Shown here: in pieces, positions 12,635 through 25,217 of the stretch
Layout of the letters: each line of letters starts with the position of its first letter
How positions within the stretch are numbered: the stretch's first letter is position 1
NCBI GenBank assembly: GCA_020809705.1
Contig: CP085828.1
Span: 744,001 to 808,000 of the forward strand
Length of the DNA stretch: 64,000 nt
Source: Calonectria ilicicola
Lineage: Eukaryota; Ascomycota; Sordariomycetes; Hypocreales; Nectriaceae
Reading direction: 5' to 3'
Notes under the pieces: model-generated
What the model saw: only the letters and a program-made list of their open reading frames with translations
Databases searched by the model: none
What the model was told of the DNA's origin: nothing
Position numbers and translations under genes: made by a program

Positions 12635-14518
12635 ATGATTTTGCAGCTCTCCCGGCTCGTTCTCCTCGCTCTCGGAGTAACGGCCGCAACCGCCTCTCCG
12701 CATTCCACGTCCAGTCATCCCAGGTTTGCGCCAGCAGCCGTACCCAAAGCGACTGTCCTCAATGGTACCCTTACCGGAGTCTCTCACGAAGGGCTAAAGC
12801 AAGATTTCTTCCTTGGAATCCCATACGCCCAGCAGCCTGTGGGCAACCTTCGCTTCCGCGTTCCACAGTCCCTCAATGAGAGCTGGGTCGGGGAGCGCAA
12901 CGCAACAGAATATGGCCCAGCTTGTCCAGGATTTCAGGTAAGCTGAATCACCCAGGGGAGGTAATGCATAACTTGAAGTGGAAAAGGGCAAAAAGCAGGC
13001 GAGAAGACAGATCTCGTAAACTAAGCAGGAAGGTTGCTGACCGCATTGTCCTGGCAGCCATCTACATTCACTGACCCCATCTCGGAAGCATGTCTGTCAT
13101 TGAATATCGTCCGGCCGTCATCTACTCCCAGCAATGCTTCATTGCCGGTTGTTGTCTGGATCCACGGCGGGGCCTTCTTCAGTGGCTCTGGCCGTGAAGA
13201 GCAGTACAACACTTCCTTCTTAATAAATCATGCTGAGTCCATGGGTAAGCAGCGTCCCCAGAACCGCTGGTCTCGCGGGGAAAGATGGAGTTGACCCAAT
13301 ACGTGATCTAGGAAAGCCATTCATTGCCGTCACCATCAACTATCGCCTCTCCGTCTGGGGCTTCCTCTACTCCATGGAAGGTGTAGGAACTGGAAAGACC
13401 AATATGGGCCTGCGTGACCAGCGTTTGGCACTGCACTGGGTCCAGGAGAATATCGCGGCGTTTGGCGGCGACCCCAAGAAGGTCACCATTTGGGGCCAGT
13501 CTGCTGGCGCCATCTCGGTCGGTTACCAGCTGGTGGCGCATGGAGGCCGTGATGATGGATTGTTCCGCGGCGCTATTCTCCAGTCCGGCGCCTCAATCAT
13601 GCCCAACCCGTACAACACCACGTACTCACAAGCGAGCTACGACCTTCTGCTTCAGCAGACGGGCTGCGACCAGACACTCGACAGATTGCGATGCCTGCAG
13701 CAGCAGCCGTTTGAGACCTTGAACGCTCTCTTCCACAACCCCCAGTTCTTGGTCGCCTTCAGATTCAATGGTCCCATCGCCGATGGCGACATTCTTACCA
13801 ACTGGGGAAGTTTGCAACTGGCAAAGGGCGCATTCGTCAAAGTTCCCATCATTACGGGCACGAATACGGATGAAGGTATCAGCTTCGGGCCCACGGCGAT
13901 CAACACAACCGAAGAATTCTACAGTTTCTTGACAAGTAGGCCCTTCTTAAATCCTAATAATTGGTCTTCAGAAGCTGACAGGCACCATCAGCCGGCACTG
14001 CTGGCTACGTCCTCCCCGAGATTGCCGCCAGCCGTTTCCTAGAACTGTACCCTGATGTGCCTTCCGAGGGCGTTCCATCGTTCCTTGGCAACGAGCGTGT
14101 GCCAGCCAAGGGGCTGCAGTGGCGTCGGACCTCAGCCTACGCCGGAGACGAAACCATGCACGCCAACCGACGGAAGCAGTGCGAGGTCTAGGCGGCCTAC
14201 GGGCTGCCTGCGTACTGCTTCCGGTTCAACGCCCTAACCAATGACGTTGGTATCGGCCACGGCGATGATGTGCCCTTCACATTCTTCAACACCCAGGGAG
14301 TCGGCATTCCCAGTGGCAACCCGTTTGCGGGCAGGCCCGATGAATTCCTCGAGGTCGCTCGCATCATGGCCACCATGTGGGTGTCATTCATCCATGATCA
14401 GGACCCCAACTCTGGCTTGGGCAACAGCTCCACTGTGTGGACCGCGTACGACAAAGCCACACCCAAGGACATGCTCTTCGATCCCACCGTGATCAACCAA
14501 ATGGAGAATGATACTTAG
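12635..14518 (+). pseudogene. Secreted type-B carboxylesterase/lipase with in-frame TAG
   Basis: Model join(12635..12937, 13058..13244, 13312..13935, 13992..14518) would give 546 codons, the normal length for type-B carboxylesterases, with codon 438 (14189-14191) a TAG. Residues 1-20 are a signal peptide. Family blocks follow: [32 protein letters not shown], the nucleophile elbow GQSAG, GTNTDEG with the acid residue, then downstream of the TAG the GHGDDVPF block that should carry the catalytic His. Frame and conservation continue unbroken after the stop, and relatives have Trp at the TAG position, so a single TGG-to-TAG change explains it. The truncated product would lack the His and about 109 residues and is unlikely to be active. 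The last intron uses donor GTAGGC and acceptor CATCAG with a CTGAC branch site. An assembly error remains possible. Confidence 0.8.
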
Positions 14519-16540
14519 AGGAAAACCCCTATTGATTTTATCAACGAGATTAGCTTGGTACTTGGAAGGTAGAGATGACTCTTATACAGAATCAATTCAG
14601 ATACATGATTTTATTTAAAACCCTGACGTGGGTGGGGACATGAGAGGTGTATGTCCGATGTATCGTACTGTAATATATCCAGGCATTCCACCATGCTAGA
14701 CATCAAATGCACATATTAGAAATCTATTTCTTGAAACAGATCCTATCTCCTAAAGCCCTTACTAGTTTGTTTTCAGCACCAGAATTGTCTGATGAAATGA
14801 ACCATCCTCAAAATAGTAGAGGGACACTCGAGAACGAATTAAATAATCATCGGATATCTATGGGGTAGATATTGACTTAAATTACCCTCACTATGAGAAT
14901 GAAAACAGGGCAAAAGCCTAACGCAAGTTATGCACCTCAATAGGTCATTTTTATAAGCACATTCCAATACCCATTTTGAGCCAAATTAACAACGCCGTCA
15001 AGATTGAGCAGCTTCCCTCGCCTGCTAGAGTGACTTGGCTTCTCCCATGGTGCGGACCATTACACCACAAGCCGGAATACTGTGCCCTTTCTTACGCGCC
15101 CTTGACTAATACATTATGGTTTGCTGTCCTGGTCCTGGCCTGTAGGAGGGATATACTCCTGTTGCGGTCATTATGTCAGCTGCGTACGTAGTCTTTGCGT
15201 GGTCTACAAACCAACATCGCTACTTGAACAATATTCATATGTAAAATTTGCGTTCATCACTGATGAAAGAAACAAACGGGAATAGTGTAAAGGGATTGGG
15301 GAACAACAGTATTTACATCGGTCTTTCAGCAAGTGTATCTTTTCCCGCCGTTTAAACGCAGTTGCAGCGAGGTGCTATCCCCGCGGTACTACATAGATCC
15401 TTGCACAACAAGCAACAGCAACGTGAAAATACCGCTTTGGAGGGGAGAATCCGTCTCGTACGATTAGACTTGACTGAGATATTCTTGCCCACAATGCCTG
15501 CTCGATCTTGCTGGTTCTAATGACCCAAAATTCATCGCCGGAAAGCTACTACTACAGCCGACCTAATGAGTTTGTGTCTCAAGTATTGGGCATAGTGCGA
15601 AAGCTTCTTTGGCCCAAACCAAGTAAATTCATGTGGACTTTAGAATCATAAGAAGCCATATTTCTCAGCCCCCAGCAGGTGTTAGCTCAATCACTCCCGC
15701 CCTAGAGGACTTTCACTGAAGGACTAATAGTTCCACATCACCAACGACCATATACCATTAACCCACCTACATGTTTGCTAAGTGAGCCATTTAAAAAGAA
15801 AAAAAGAATACAACACTCTCTGTTCTTCGGGTTTCTAGATTGCTCTCAAAGTCCTGTTCCAATTTTTTTCCACGCTCGGCCTATTTTGGGTAGTCCGACT
15901 ATTGAATGAGCTCCCTCCTTGAAATGCACATCATCAAAAATAAAAGTAAAATTGTCAAGAAAAAAAAAGTAGGAGATTTTATCAACTTCCATATTTGCTT
16001 AAAATGGTGAGAAGACAGATCAGTCGCCTGATAAATAGGATGGAACTTGCCGAAGTATTTTGTTCGACATGGACACCCAACCGGCTCAGTCGGATCAGCT
16101 AGACTTGTTTTGGATTGGTTTTCAGCTCACAGCTTGACACTAACACGCGACAACGTTCCAGTACCCACTCCCTCGGCTTCAAGATGCCGTTTCGCAGTCT
16201 GCAACCAGTTGTCTGAGCAAAGGAATACGAATCCCTCCAATCAGCTCAGAACCCTACTCTTGAGCTGATTTGTCCGACACCAGCACGAGGTCTTTTTAGG
16301 CAAAGCTGAATCTGCATCCTAACTTGACTATCGACTATGGCTAACATTACTGATTGAAAATGCCATATCAACCACTAACCATTGATTCTAGAGGCAAATC
16401 GGTGGCCAACTTTCCTCAGCCGCTTCGGCTAATCTGCCCCATGACATAGAAACGCACAATTTAAGTAGTCGTGGCACCCCTGCCATTTTTCGTGCCTCAA
16501 TGAAACCCAACAAGTGAGCCTCAGTTGCGTTTCAATCAAT
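14519..16540. other. Two-kilobase intergenic region
   Basis: No domain-bearing frame, RNA gene or clear repeat. Short open frames at 14976-15191 and 16047-16268 have no coding support. The last few hundred bases are the probable promoter of the next gene. Confidence 0.55.
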
Positions 16541-18641
16541 ATGGTCGGAGTCAGCACAGGGCTGTGGTATGACCACTCCGAGCCCAATATCCTAAACGCT
16601 ACCATAACGCTGCCCGTTCACTATGGTACTCTTCTTTTGTCAGCGTTGACTGTTATGGTCGGGTTTGCCGGAACAAGCTTCTGGAATATCCTTGCATTCA
16701 TCCTCCATTGTTCCAAAGTGAGAGGAAACCAAGCACTAGCCTTTGAGCTCCAACAACAAGTCAGCCTTCGAAATACATCAGGCTCTGCTGGAGCCCTGTG
16801 GCAGGCCTTCAAAATGCATCGTGCTTGGGAAAGACGAGGTGTACCGAGTTTAACAAGTCGGACATTTTGGTTCGCCCTCCCTGCAGCACTTGTCTGGGGA
16901 GGATTTACCGCCGCCGGAATCCTTACTTCGAGGGTCGCTAACAAGAGCTACGACAACACTGTCGCCCGAGTGGAGCCCACTCTCTGTGGGTTCTGGGAGT
17001 ATAATTCAACTGATATTAGATCATTGGCTGCACACAATGCCAAGGTCATTAACGACACCGTCCAGGCCCGGACTTATATGACAAACTTTTACGCAAATAT
17101 CACCAACTCACCAACAACCCGCTCGCTTTTTGTTCAGCCAGCATTACCATATCAAGTGAATAAAGCAGCTCCTTGTCCAATTCCTGATGCGGACAGGTGC
17201 GCTCTTGGACACAATGGTGCCTTTAGTATGACTACGGACGACTTAGACTCTCATATCATGCTAGGAATCAACGCCAAACCGGAGGACCGTGTTACAGTGA
17301 GGATGAGTGTGACTTGTTCCCCAGTTGATACAACAGGCCTCGTGCAAACCATGACAAATGGAAATTACACCTTCCACACGTACTACTTTGGTCCCATTCT
17401 CGACACAAGCAATTTTACCTACATTTATAACCTTCTAAGTACTGGTACAGACGCCACATATTTGATTGCGTAGGTATTTCCCTAAACATGAATAGCACCT
17501 ATTTATCTGCCTCTGTGCTAACTCATTCGTCAATACCAGGCCGAGATTTGCGCTGGCAGGAGAAGAGTCAGTGTGGATTCCCAGCTCCAGTTTCAACAGG
17601 ACTGATGCCGATGTCTCTGTCTATTTTCTTAGCCAAAATATTCTGGCTTATATGGATCCAGTGAAAGATCCTTGGTTCTTGGCTAATGGCACTCGCGAGA
17701 AGGTGATTGATGGAGATCTCCTCTACTACCCAAATAATTACGTGAATGCGATGGTCTGCACAGACCAGTTTGTGTTCTGTAACCCAGTGAATTCCCGGTG
17801 CACTGAACCTGCAGGACTTAACGGGGTCGAAAAGTACACCGTGGGCCTCAACACTCCTGGATTTAATCCAGCACAGCGGATCACGGCCGGGCGCATTCAA
17901 ATCGCTCTCACAAATTCCAACACTTACAACAGTGTTATTGGTCTCGGTCCCAGTGCCCTATTTGCCAACAATCTAGTATACGGCACTGTTTCCACAGGTT
18001 TGCCTGAAGACCAGTGGCAATCCGAAGTGCTCGGATGGTTCCAGACGAGTTTGGCAAAACTACAGGCATACATTGTTGAATATGCATCAAATGATGCGGC
18101 CAGCCTTGGGCCGTATGCCAAAATCACCCAACCCTCCAGCTTCAGAGCGAGCGATATTCAAGACGAGGCTGCATACGCAGCCTTACAGGACCAGTGTCAA
18201 AACCAGCTTGTTCAGGTGGCTGGTGAGGTTCAAAATTTCAGTTTCCTGGGCGTGTTAATCATTGTGTGTGCGACCGCATTCTTGGTACTAGTGGATCTGA
18301 TGCTAGAGACTGTTGTTGACTTGTGGAATCGTATCATCTGGAGAGGTGAATCGGCAACAGGAACGGCGCGGCAGGCAGATAGCTCGTGGCATCTGTTGCG
18401 CATGGCAATTGGCGACCCGCCTAAGGATGGAAGCCAAAACTCAAACACATGGGAACTGGGGTCATTCAAAGTGCCTGTGCTCACACGAGGAAACGCGCAG
18501 TTTACGAGGCCATTGAATGAGGATGCAGCGCAGGGTTTGATGAGCTATTCCTCGGATCAACCACCAACGAATTTTCAAGATAATAATGGTCACAAGAACA
18601 ATTGGGAGCAGAATGTGCAATGGGTGGGGCCAGCACAGTGA
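16541..18641 (+). CDS. Fungal membrane protein of unknown function with large ectodomain
   Basis: Model join(16541..17469, 17540..18641), 676 aa; the 70-bp intron has donor GTAGGT and acceptor CCAG. I do not recognise a named family. Three hydrophobic segments stand out: about residues 28-56, about 108-128, and about 545-567. The roughly 400 residues between the second and third contain many N-x-S/T sites and paired cysteines (for example CPIPDADRC, CTDQFVFCNPVNSRC), which suggests an extracytoplasmic glycosylated domain anchored at both ends. A 110-residue polar tail follows the last helix. The layout is common among lineage-expanded fungal membrane proteins. No enzyme motif is visible. The start is the first ATG in frame; a GTG nine codons upstream is not used. 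Confidence 0.75.
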
Positions 18642-18847
18642 AAATTACAGATACCAACATTCTTGGATAGAGGGAATGAGCCCAGCTGTTGAAATTCGTG
18701 GCTGTAATTTGTCTATTGGAACTGGAAATAAAGTAATCTCAATTATATAAGTAAAAATCTCAAATGGTCTTTCTTTCTTTTGACCAACTTGTTCAAACTT
18801 TTAAGTTCAGCGCTTTCTAGGTCTTATTTATATCTTTGACCCTGTAT

Positions 18848-21800
18848 TTAGGCTGATGCCGAGGCTCGAGGCGGCAGAGCAAAACACTTCATTGATTTCC
18901 ACGTGCTAGGTAAGGCAAATTTCGTTTCCAAGTTTGAACAGCCCTTTTGAACATCGGAATCCACGGCCGAATGTGCAAATCCATCTGACGGGCAATTCGC
19001 GTCAGAATATATGGTACACACACCGTTGCTAATCTTGAAAGACTGAACGTTGCTAAAAGTATCTGGGTTGGAGCAATCAGAAGGTGGATCTGAGCCCCCA
19101 TTGGTAAAATATTCGCAAGACTCGGAGGTAGCAGAAAGCTTTGGCAAGTCACTACCCATTATGTTGATGCATCGTTCATTCGGTGATTGTTCGCCATAAC
19201 CTTGAAGAACGTACTATAAGGAGAGAAGAAGTACGTTAGTTGATGTTGATAGCAGTCATCAGTCTCTGATGATAGTAGAACTTACGTAGTTTGTGATTTG
19301 GTCAGTGCATGTGCCCGCATACTAAAGGGTATTTGAGTCAGATAACCAGTTCCATAAATATTTTCAAATTCTCTCAGAAATAGATGAACTTTGTAGAATT
19401 TGATCACGAACTTACCAGCGTGAGTTCCCAGGTGGCGGTCGGAGAGGGGGCTTCCGACGTGGTACTTGTGGTCGATGTGCTGGTTTCAGTAGCTACCCAG
19501 CTAGCACAAGAAAGACTAGGCTGGCAAGGCTGCTGAGGTACCGTGCAAATAGAAGTTGTTATTGTCGATACACACGAACTGCCGCTCGATGTTTGGATCG
19601 GTATGGTTGTTAGTGGTGCAGTAGTTGCCTGTGGAAGCGTTGGAAGATCCGTGGGGACAGTGTCTGTTGTGGAAGAATCTGCTGTGGAGGTGGAGGTGGT
19701 GCTCGTAATAATAACCGTTTCCATCGTGGTAGAATCAGGAGCATCCATAGCTGTTAGGATGTAAGATGTCAGTTAATCCTTTCATAAGAGAGAATGAATA
19801 TGAATTTGGGTGGCATTGGGCTCATAGAATTGACGACAGTGTAACATGAAACGCCCCGTAACTCTTCTAGGGGAAGTAAATGGAAACTCACAAGACCAAT
19901 ACGCATCAATTTCGCTGTATAACGATTCGGCAACAGCATCGTAGGTTTCGACGACAGCAGTGAATACCTCATTAGAATCTTCAGTGAATGTAACAATATC
20001 CGCGGTTGAGCTGCTCGTGCCTGACGTCACTGTTTGAGTAGATTGGCTATCCTCCAAATCGCATCCCACGACAACCTGGCTGGTTGATAGGACTCGGGTC
20101 GCCGTGGTTGTTGTTACGGTTCCCGAAGTTGAGACTCCGTAAGAAGTAGTTGTAACTTGGATAGTAGCCGACTCTGTTTCACACGAGGTAGGCTCTGAGG
20201 AATAGGTGGGCACATGATCATTGCCAATTCTGCATAAAGATTAGCTGACCGCACACAAGGGTTTATTATGAACATAAAGAGCTTACGTGAGCTTAGGCCA
20301 TGGTGGAAGTGTTCCTTGGATCGTGAAACCCGGTGGAAACTTGAGCCCAGGCGGTGGTCCCCTATTCATTCATTGTTAGACGAGTAGGAGTTGGGGGAGG
20401 AGAAATAATCATACGGAGGATAAATTCCTGGTGGTAACGTGAATTTCCAGCCGCCAAAAATTGGACCACCGTCCCACGAGATGCAAATCTAGGATCCAGC
20501 TATTAGCATTCTAATATCTTCTCCTGATTAAAAAAAGGACTTACCCAGAAAAACCAGGTGTGACAAGGAATGACAGGGTCATCGTCATCGCTCTTGGGGC
20601 CAGGCACATCTGTGGTCACCGGTATAACTGTCACATCTGGCCAGGTTGTATATGTGACCAAGGGGCCATCTGTAGTAGTAGGGCCAGTTGTTATGATTCC
20701 TCCTGTATCAGTAGTCGGCTTATTACCCCCAATAGTGGTAGAGGATGGATTGGAGCCAGCGTCTGTAGAGGAGGGCGGTAGCGAGCCTCCATCCGTGGAC
20801 GACGCAGTCGAGCTTGCACCAGTAGAAGATGGCGGTGGAGAGCCTGCATCCGTCGAAGAGGGTGTCGTTGAGCCTCCGTCCGACGTAGATGTAGGAGGTA
20901 AACCACCTTCATTTGTGGAAGAAGACGAAGGTGGTAGCACGCCTCTATCTGAAGTCGATGAAGGGGGCAAGCCCCCTTCATTTGTAGTAGAGGATTGGCT
21001 TGAACCTGAGTCTGTAGAGGAAGGTAGGTTCGACCCTACGTCAGTGGAAGAAGGGGACAGTGAGCCTCCATCTGAAGTAGATGACGGATTCGAGCTTCCT
21101 TCGTTGGTGGAAGAGGGTGAGTTCGACCCTAAGTCTGTAGATGAAGGTGGAATTGAGCCCCCTGCCGTAGAAGTAGTTGGTTGTGCACCTCCATCCAATG
21201 TGGATGAAGGAGATGGGCCTCCTTCATTCGTGGAAGAAGGCGAAGTCGAGCCTGTATCTGTAGAAAATGGTAGTGGCGAGCCTCCACCTACAGATTGAGA
21301 AGTCGAACCATCTTCATTTGTTGAAGAAGGTGGGGCTGAGCCCGAACCTGCAGAGATCGGAGTAGATACTGCATCTGTGGAGCCAGAGGAGGGGGACGAT
21401 CCCTCGTTCGTAGAAGAAGTTGGGATTGAGCCGGTGCTCGTCGAAGTTGGTGGAGTTGCGTCCGTGTCCGTAGTGGAAGGTGATGTCGACCCCTCACCAG
21501 AGGTAGATGAATGGGACGACCCTGCTGTATCCGTAGAGGAAGGTGTTGAGTCATTTCCACTGGTATTTGATGAGATAGGGACATCTCCTCCATTGGTAGA
21601 AGAAGGAGAAATTGAGCCCCCGGTGGTAGAGGAAGGTGAAGATGAGCCCACATCTGAAATAAACGAAGGAGAAGAACCTCCTCCATTCGTAGAAGGCGTA
21701 GCTGATGCTGTACCTGCCGTTGAAGAAGGAGGTAAGCCTGCTACATCTGTGGAAGAGGATGGAAGGGGACCTCCTTCGATCGTCGAAGATTGAGGGGTTG

Positions 21801-22767
21801 AATCTAAACCAGTAGAAGAAGGCGGAGGTGAGCCGCCTACATTGGTGGAAGAAGGTGAAGTTGAACTTCCGTTCGAGGTCGATGAAGGAGGTGAACCTCC
21901 CTCATTCGTAGAGGGTGAAGTTGAGCCTGTGCCCGGCAAAGACGAAGGAGGCAAGCTCCCTCCGTTTGTGGAAGACGGCGGGGGTAAACCACCCCCAATG
22001 GTAGAGGAGCCACTTCCATTTGTGTGGGAAGAAGGAGAACTACCTCCTACATTTGTGGATGATGTAGGGTTGGATCCTCCTACATTCGTAGAGGCTCCTC
22101 CCTTTGTTGTGGAGGGAGGAGGGGAGCCTCCTACTTTTGTAGTGGAAGATGGCGAAGAGGCTCCCTTTGAAGTAGAAGATGACGGTTGGGAACCTCCTAC
22201 GCCTGTAGAGGAAGACGAATGCGAGACTCCCCCTGTAGCCGTTGAAGTAAACCCCTTTGTGGTGGAAGGAGGACGGGAACTTCCTCCCTTAGTAGAAGTA
22301 GGTGGGGGATAGTATCCTCCTTGATGTGTAGAAGTAGTTGGATTTGGGCCCTTTTTGGTTGAAGTATGTTTAACGATTGGCACACAGGCACCATCCTTTC
22401 TGCATGTGGTTCCTTCTTTACAGCAGCCATAAAAACCTATAAGCGATTAGAATTTAGTGCGTCTGAGCAATATGTGAAAGAGTCAAGTTTTATGCAAAAA
22501 TTCATAATATTCATGAGCTGAGAAACTTACAGCAAGTAGTGCCTGGTGAATCGCATATGGTTAGCCTGGGGGTGGAAAGTATACAATGGTCAACATACCA
22601 TGGCGGCAAATATTCTTGAACCCATGGGAAGTACGGCAGCATGTATCACCCTTCCTCATTAGCTGGTATCCGCAGATGCCAGTGTATTCCGAGTTCTCAT
22701 GGTAAGTGTTCGCCAAGACAGTAGGTAAGAAGAATATGCCTGAGAGCAGCAAGGTTCCGACCTTCAT
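18848..22767 (-). CDS. Secreted modular Cys-rich protein with Ser/Thr/Gly/Pro repeat stalk
   Basis: Model complement(join(18848..19213, 19286..19321, 19416..19750, 19892..20229, 20287..20361, 20415..20488, 20545..22436, 22531..22542, 22599..22767)), 1098 aa. Residues 1-19 are a signal peptide. A Cys-rich head follows (GDTCC, NICRHG, CCFYGCCKEGTTC), reminiscent of small chitin-binding or fungal Cys-knot modules. Next come about 580 residues of SSTxxGGSxPPSS-type repeats, then CHTWFFWICISWDGG and LPPGIYPPGPPPGLKFPPG, a segment I associate with the C-termini of subgroup-C GH18 chitinases. A TTS-rich linker leads to a final Cys-rich domain (about 130 residues, with CINIMGSDLP and CTIYSDANCPS). 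No catalytic domain is visible. The 12-nt exon at 22531..22542 is the least certain part. Likely a cell-wall or extracellular glycoprotein. Confidence 0.75.
20700..22340. repeat. Coding minisatellite of the Ser/Thr/Gly/Pro stalk
   Basis: Degenerate tandem units of roughly 27-36 bp, read on the minus strand as variations on SSTxxGGSxPPSSTxxG. The unit keeps frame throughout, so repeat number can change without breaking the gene. The strong composition bias also creates long open frames on the plus strand, which are artefacts. Confidence 0.85.
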
Positions 22768-23949
22768 GATGAAGATGCGGGTTGGCCCGGGCTAGGCCTA
22801 GAAAAACGATTGAGTTTGAACGAGTGTAGATAAAGTGTGGTAAGAATAGTGAATGAATGGCTCAACTAAGGGCACTGGCGGATCGACAGGAGAGGTCGCG
22901 GCAATGATGCCCTCAGCTTTATATTAATTCCATCGCTTCTGTCGGCGATGGTCGGAGGGCTAAATCTCAAGAGAATCCATGCGCTCAGCCAGCTCTGATT
23001 TTCAGACCATGTTCCCTGTCAGCATCAAGGCACCGTGACGATACAGGCCCATTCGACTGTTTACACCAGGATTGTTTTAGTGCTGAGCCGAGCCCACATC
23101 GGATCCTTCAAACACTGGCTTTACGGAGTCCACGATCAAGAATCTTAATGAGCGCTATATTTGCGAAGCTACTGAGATACGCTGCGGGGGCTTGGGCTGA
23201 AAGCCTGACGTTTGAATTAGCCGGTAATAACGCTATTTCTGTTCCTTCGGGGCTGGTGTACAGCGACCGAGTGGGGGCGGACGAGTCGCTTAGCGATGCT
23301 AGTGGGCTTTGCTTGTGAGACCCTAGAAGGCGATCCCTTGGGCTTCTATGTTCTTAGGGCCCAATCGCATCGCGCTATTGAGCGCATTGGTAGATTCGGC
23401 CAAATTACAGGGCACCTGAAACCACGGACAGTTGATGTGCAGGGCGCTTGGCTCAGCCTTATGCAGACATGACCGAATTCCCGCACTGGTTTCGATCAAG
23501 ACCGTTTCATCCTTCATCTTCAAGGCGAGTCAGCCCACTTGGGACGTACAAGACGCACTGCCAATTGGCCAGGCACGGAAGAAAATCGCATCGGGGGCTC
23601 GGAGATGCAGGACAGCTGTCGCTCCGCCTCGATCCTTTTGGGGGCTGAAAACGGTGCGGCATATGGTTATTTGAAATGGCTAGTCCGGGATCTAGAAGGA
23701 GATAAGATCATGGGATTAAATTTGGTGTTGAGAGTGTACCCGAGCGCTGAATGGGAGACCCCCCAAAGGTCGGTTCTTATAAGTCCGACTTGATCCTGGT
23801 GTGCAGATATCCTAGCAGGTGATTTTTTGGTCGCTCTTTCATTCGCTTGTCCCTCGTTAGGAAAAGAAACCCAGCTACCATATTTTACAGCTGGACTTCC
23901 TGTCACTATTCTCATTTTATACGAGAGCGGGTTTAGTTCCTTGCTCAAT
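22768..23949. other. Divergent promoter region of the stalk protein and metallopeptidase genes
   Basis: A 1.2-kb spacer between two divergent secreted-protein genes. Open frames at 23323-23793 on both strands show no domains. A TTATAAG element near 23778 could serve the plus-strand gene. Confidence 0.5.
22917..22924 (-). promoter_or_regulatory. TATA-like box of the Cys-rich stalk gene
   Basis: ATATAAAG on the minus strand about 150 bp upstream of the start codon at 22767. Confidence 0.35.
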
Positions 23950-25217
23950 ATGCAGACTGCTGTGCTTCAGGTCCTTTTCTGGTCTCTGGCCATCCAACAG
24001 AGCCTTGCTGCCGTCACATGGAGGACGATCGGCTGCGATGGCTGGAATTTCCAAGGAAAGTCTATCGACGACATTTGGGACAATGCCGTCGCCATGACTG
24101 AAAAGGCCCAGTCACAAATTGACATCATCCCCACCCAGGGACAGGTTTCTTCGTATACTACTGCTCAAAAGTATGCTGGAGCCAACGCTAAGTTCATGTT
24201 TGGTGTCAATTTCTTCAACCGCGTTGGGTTATTTGATGCTGGAGTTGACACCATGAACAAGGCCAAAGGTGAGTCAAACTTGAGTTGCACCCCGTGAGAC
24301 CTGGTTCCTTTGCTAAATGCAAATGTCGCACAGCCATGTACTCCGACGTCCAACAAACACTTCTAGGTACAAAGTCGAATCTTGATTATAGCACCGCGTT
24401 TCTGTTTTGCAGTTCCAACGGAATGGTGAAAACCCCTGTGCCCTTTGATGGCCCTGAAGGTGAGTGCTCGCGGCATCCATTCACTTTGGACGTGAGTCTC
24501 ACGACCATGTGTAGGAAGCGAACAGAATATATGGCACGCCGAAATTAAAGATGGCGACCAGACCGAATATCTCACGCTCAGCTTTGTTACTGGTAACTCC
24601 CACCCATTTGCATCCATGCACCAAGGAAAGTGGAAAACTAACAAGCAGTCCAGTTTCATCCAGATGGAAGCCATGCCAGGAGGTTGGCGAGGACAACATC
24701 TACCTCGGGAAAACTTTCTCTGCAAAGCATCTTGTCAACGGCCAGTCGAAAGATTTCATTGGAGTCATCCTATGCCCCGAGCAGTGGGCGAACATGAAGC
24801 AGAAACCCACTGTTTTCGCGACCCTAGACGACGGCTACGAGGCAGTTGCAAGAGGCAAAAACAAGTACCCATACCCAGGACACTACAATTCGGTATCTGG
24901 AACACTCGTGCATGAAATGGTACATGTGCAAGCCCATCTCATCAACCCTGACCTAAAGTGTAAGTCGAAAGCCCCGCTTGAAGGATTCGGGGAGCAGACA
25001 GGCTAACACAGGAACAGACACGGACGAAGCAACGGGATTTAGAGAATGCAATCTGTATGCAAAGAAAACTTCTACTGGTGTCCTTACCAATCCCGATAAT
25101 TACCGTGTCTTTGCAGAGATGAACATGTCTCCCAATACCAGATGGGGGTTGTACAACCCAAAGCTAGATCCAACAGCTACCACGGCTGCAGACGCAGCCC
25201 AAACTCCAGCAAGTTAA
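23950..25217 (+). CDS. Secreted HExxH metallopeptidase-like protein
   Basis: Model join(23950..24268, 24334..24459, 24515..24592, 24654..24959, 25018..25217), 342 aa. A signal peptide (about residues 1-20, ending LAAV) is followed by TWRTIGCDGWNFQGKSIDDIWDNAV, characteristic of a family of secreted fungal putative metallopeptidases. The motif GTLVHEMVHV supplies HExxH. Downstream, YTDEATGFRECNLY contains acidic residues that could be the third zinc ligand, as in M35-like aspzincins, although I cannot fix which one. Several cysteines fit a disulfide-bonded secreted enzyme. Introns are 54-65 bp and all joins keep frame. The gene is divergent from the chitin-protein-like stalk gene, suggesting but not proving co-regulation. 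Zincin fold is likely; substrate unknown. Confidence 0.8.

Noticed and set aside
12172..12879. 235-codon plus-strand frame
   Set aside because: It overlaps the esterase signal peptide and first exon in another frame and shows no family features.
20570..22312. Long plus-strand open frames (up to 242 codons) across the repeat region
   Set aside because: They are the antisense of the Ser/Thr/Gly/Pro minisatellite; the minus-strand frame has the signal peptide, cysteine modules and splice sites.
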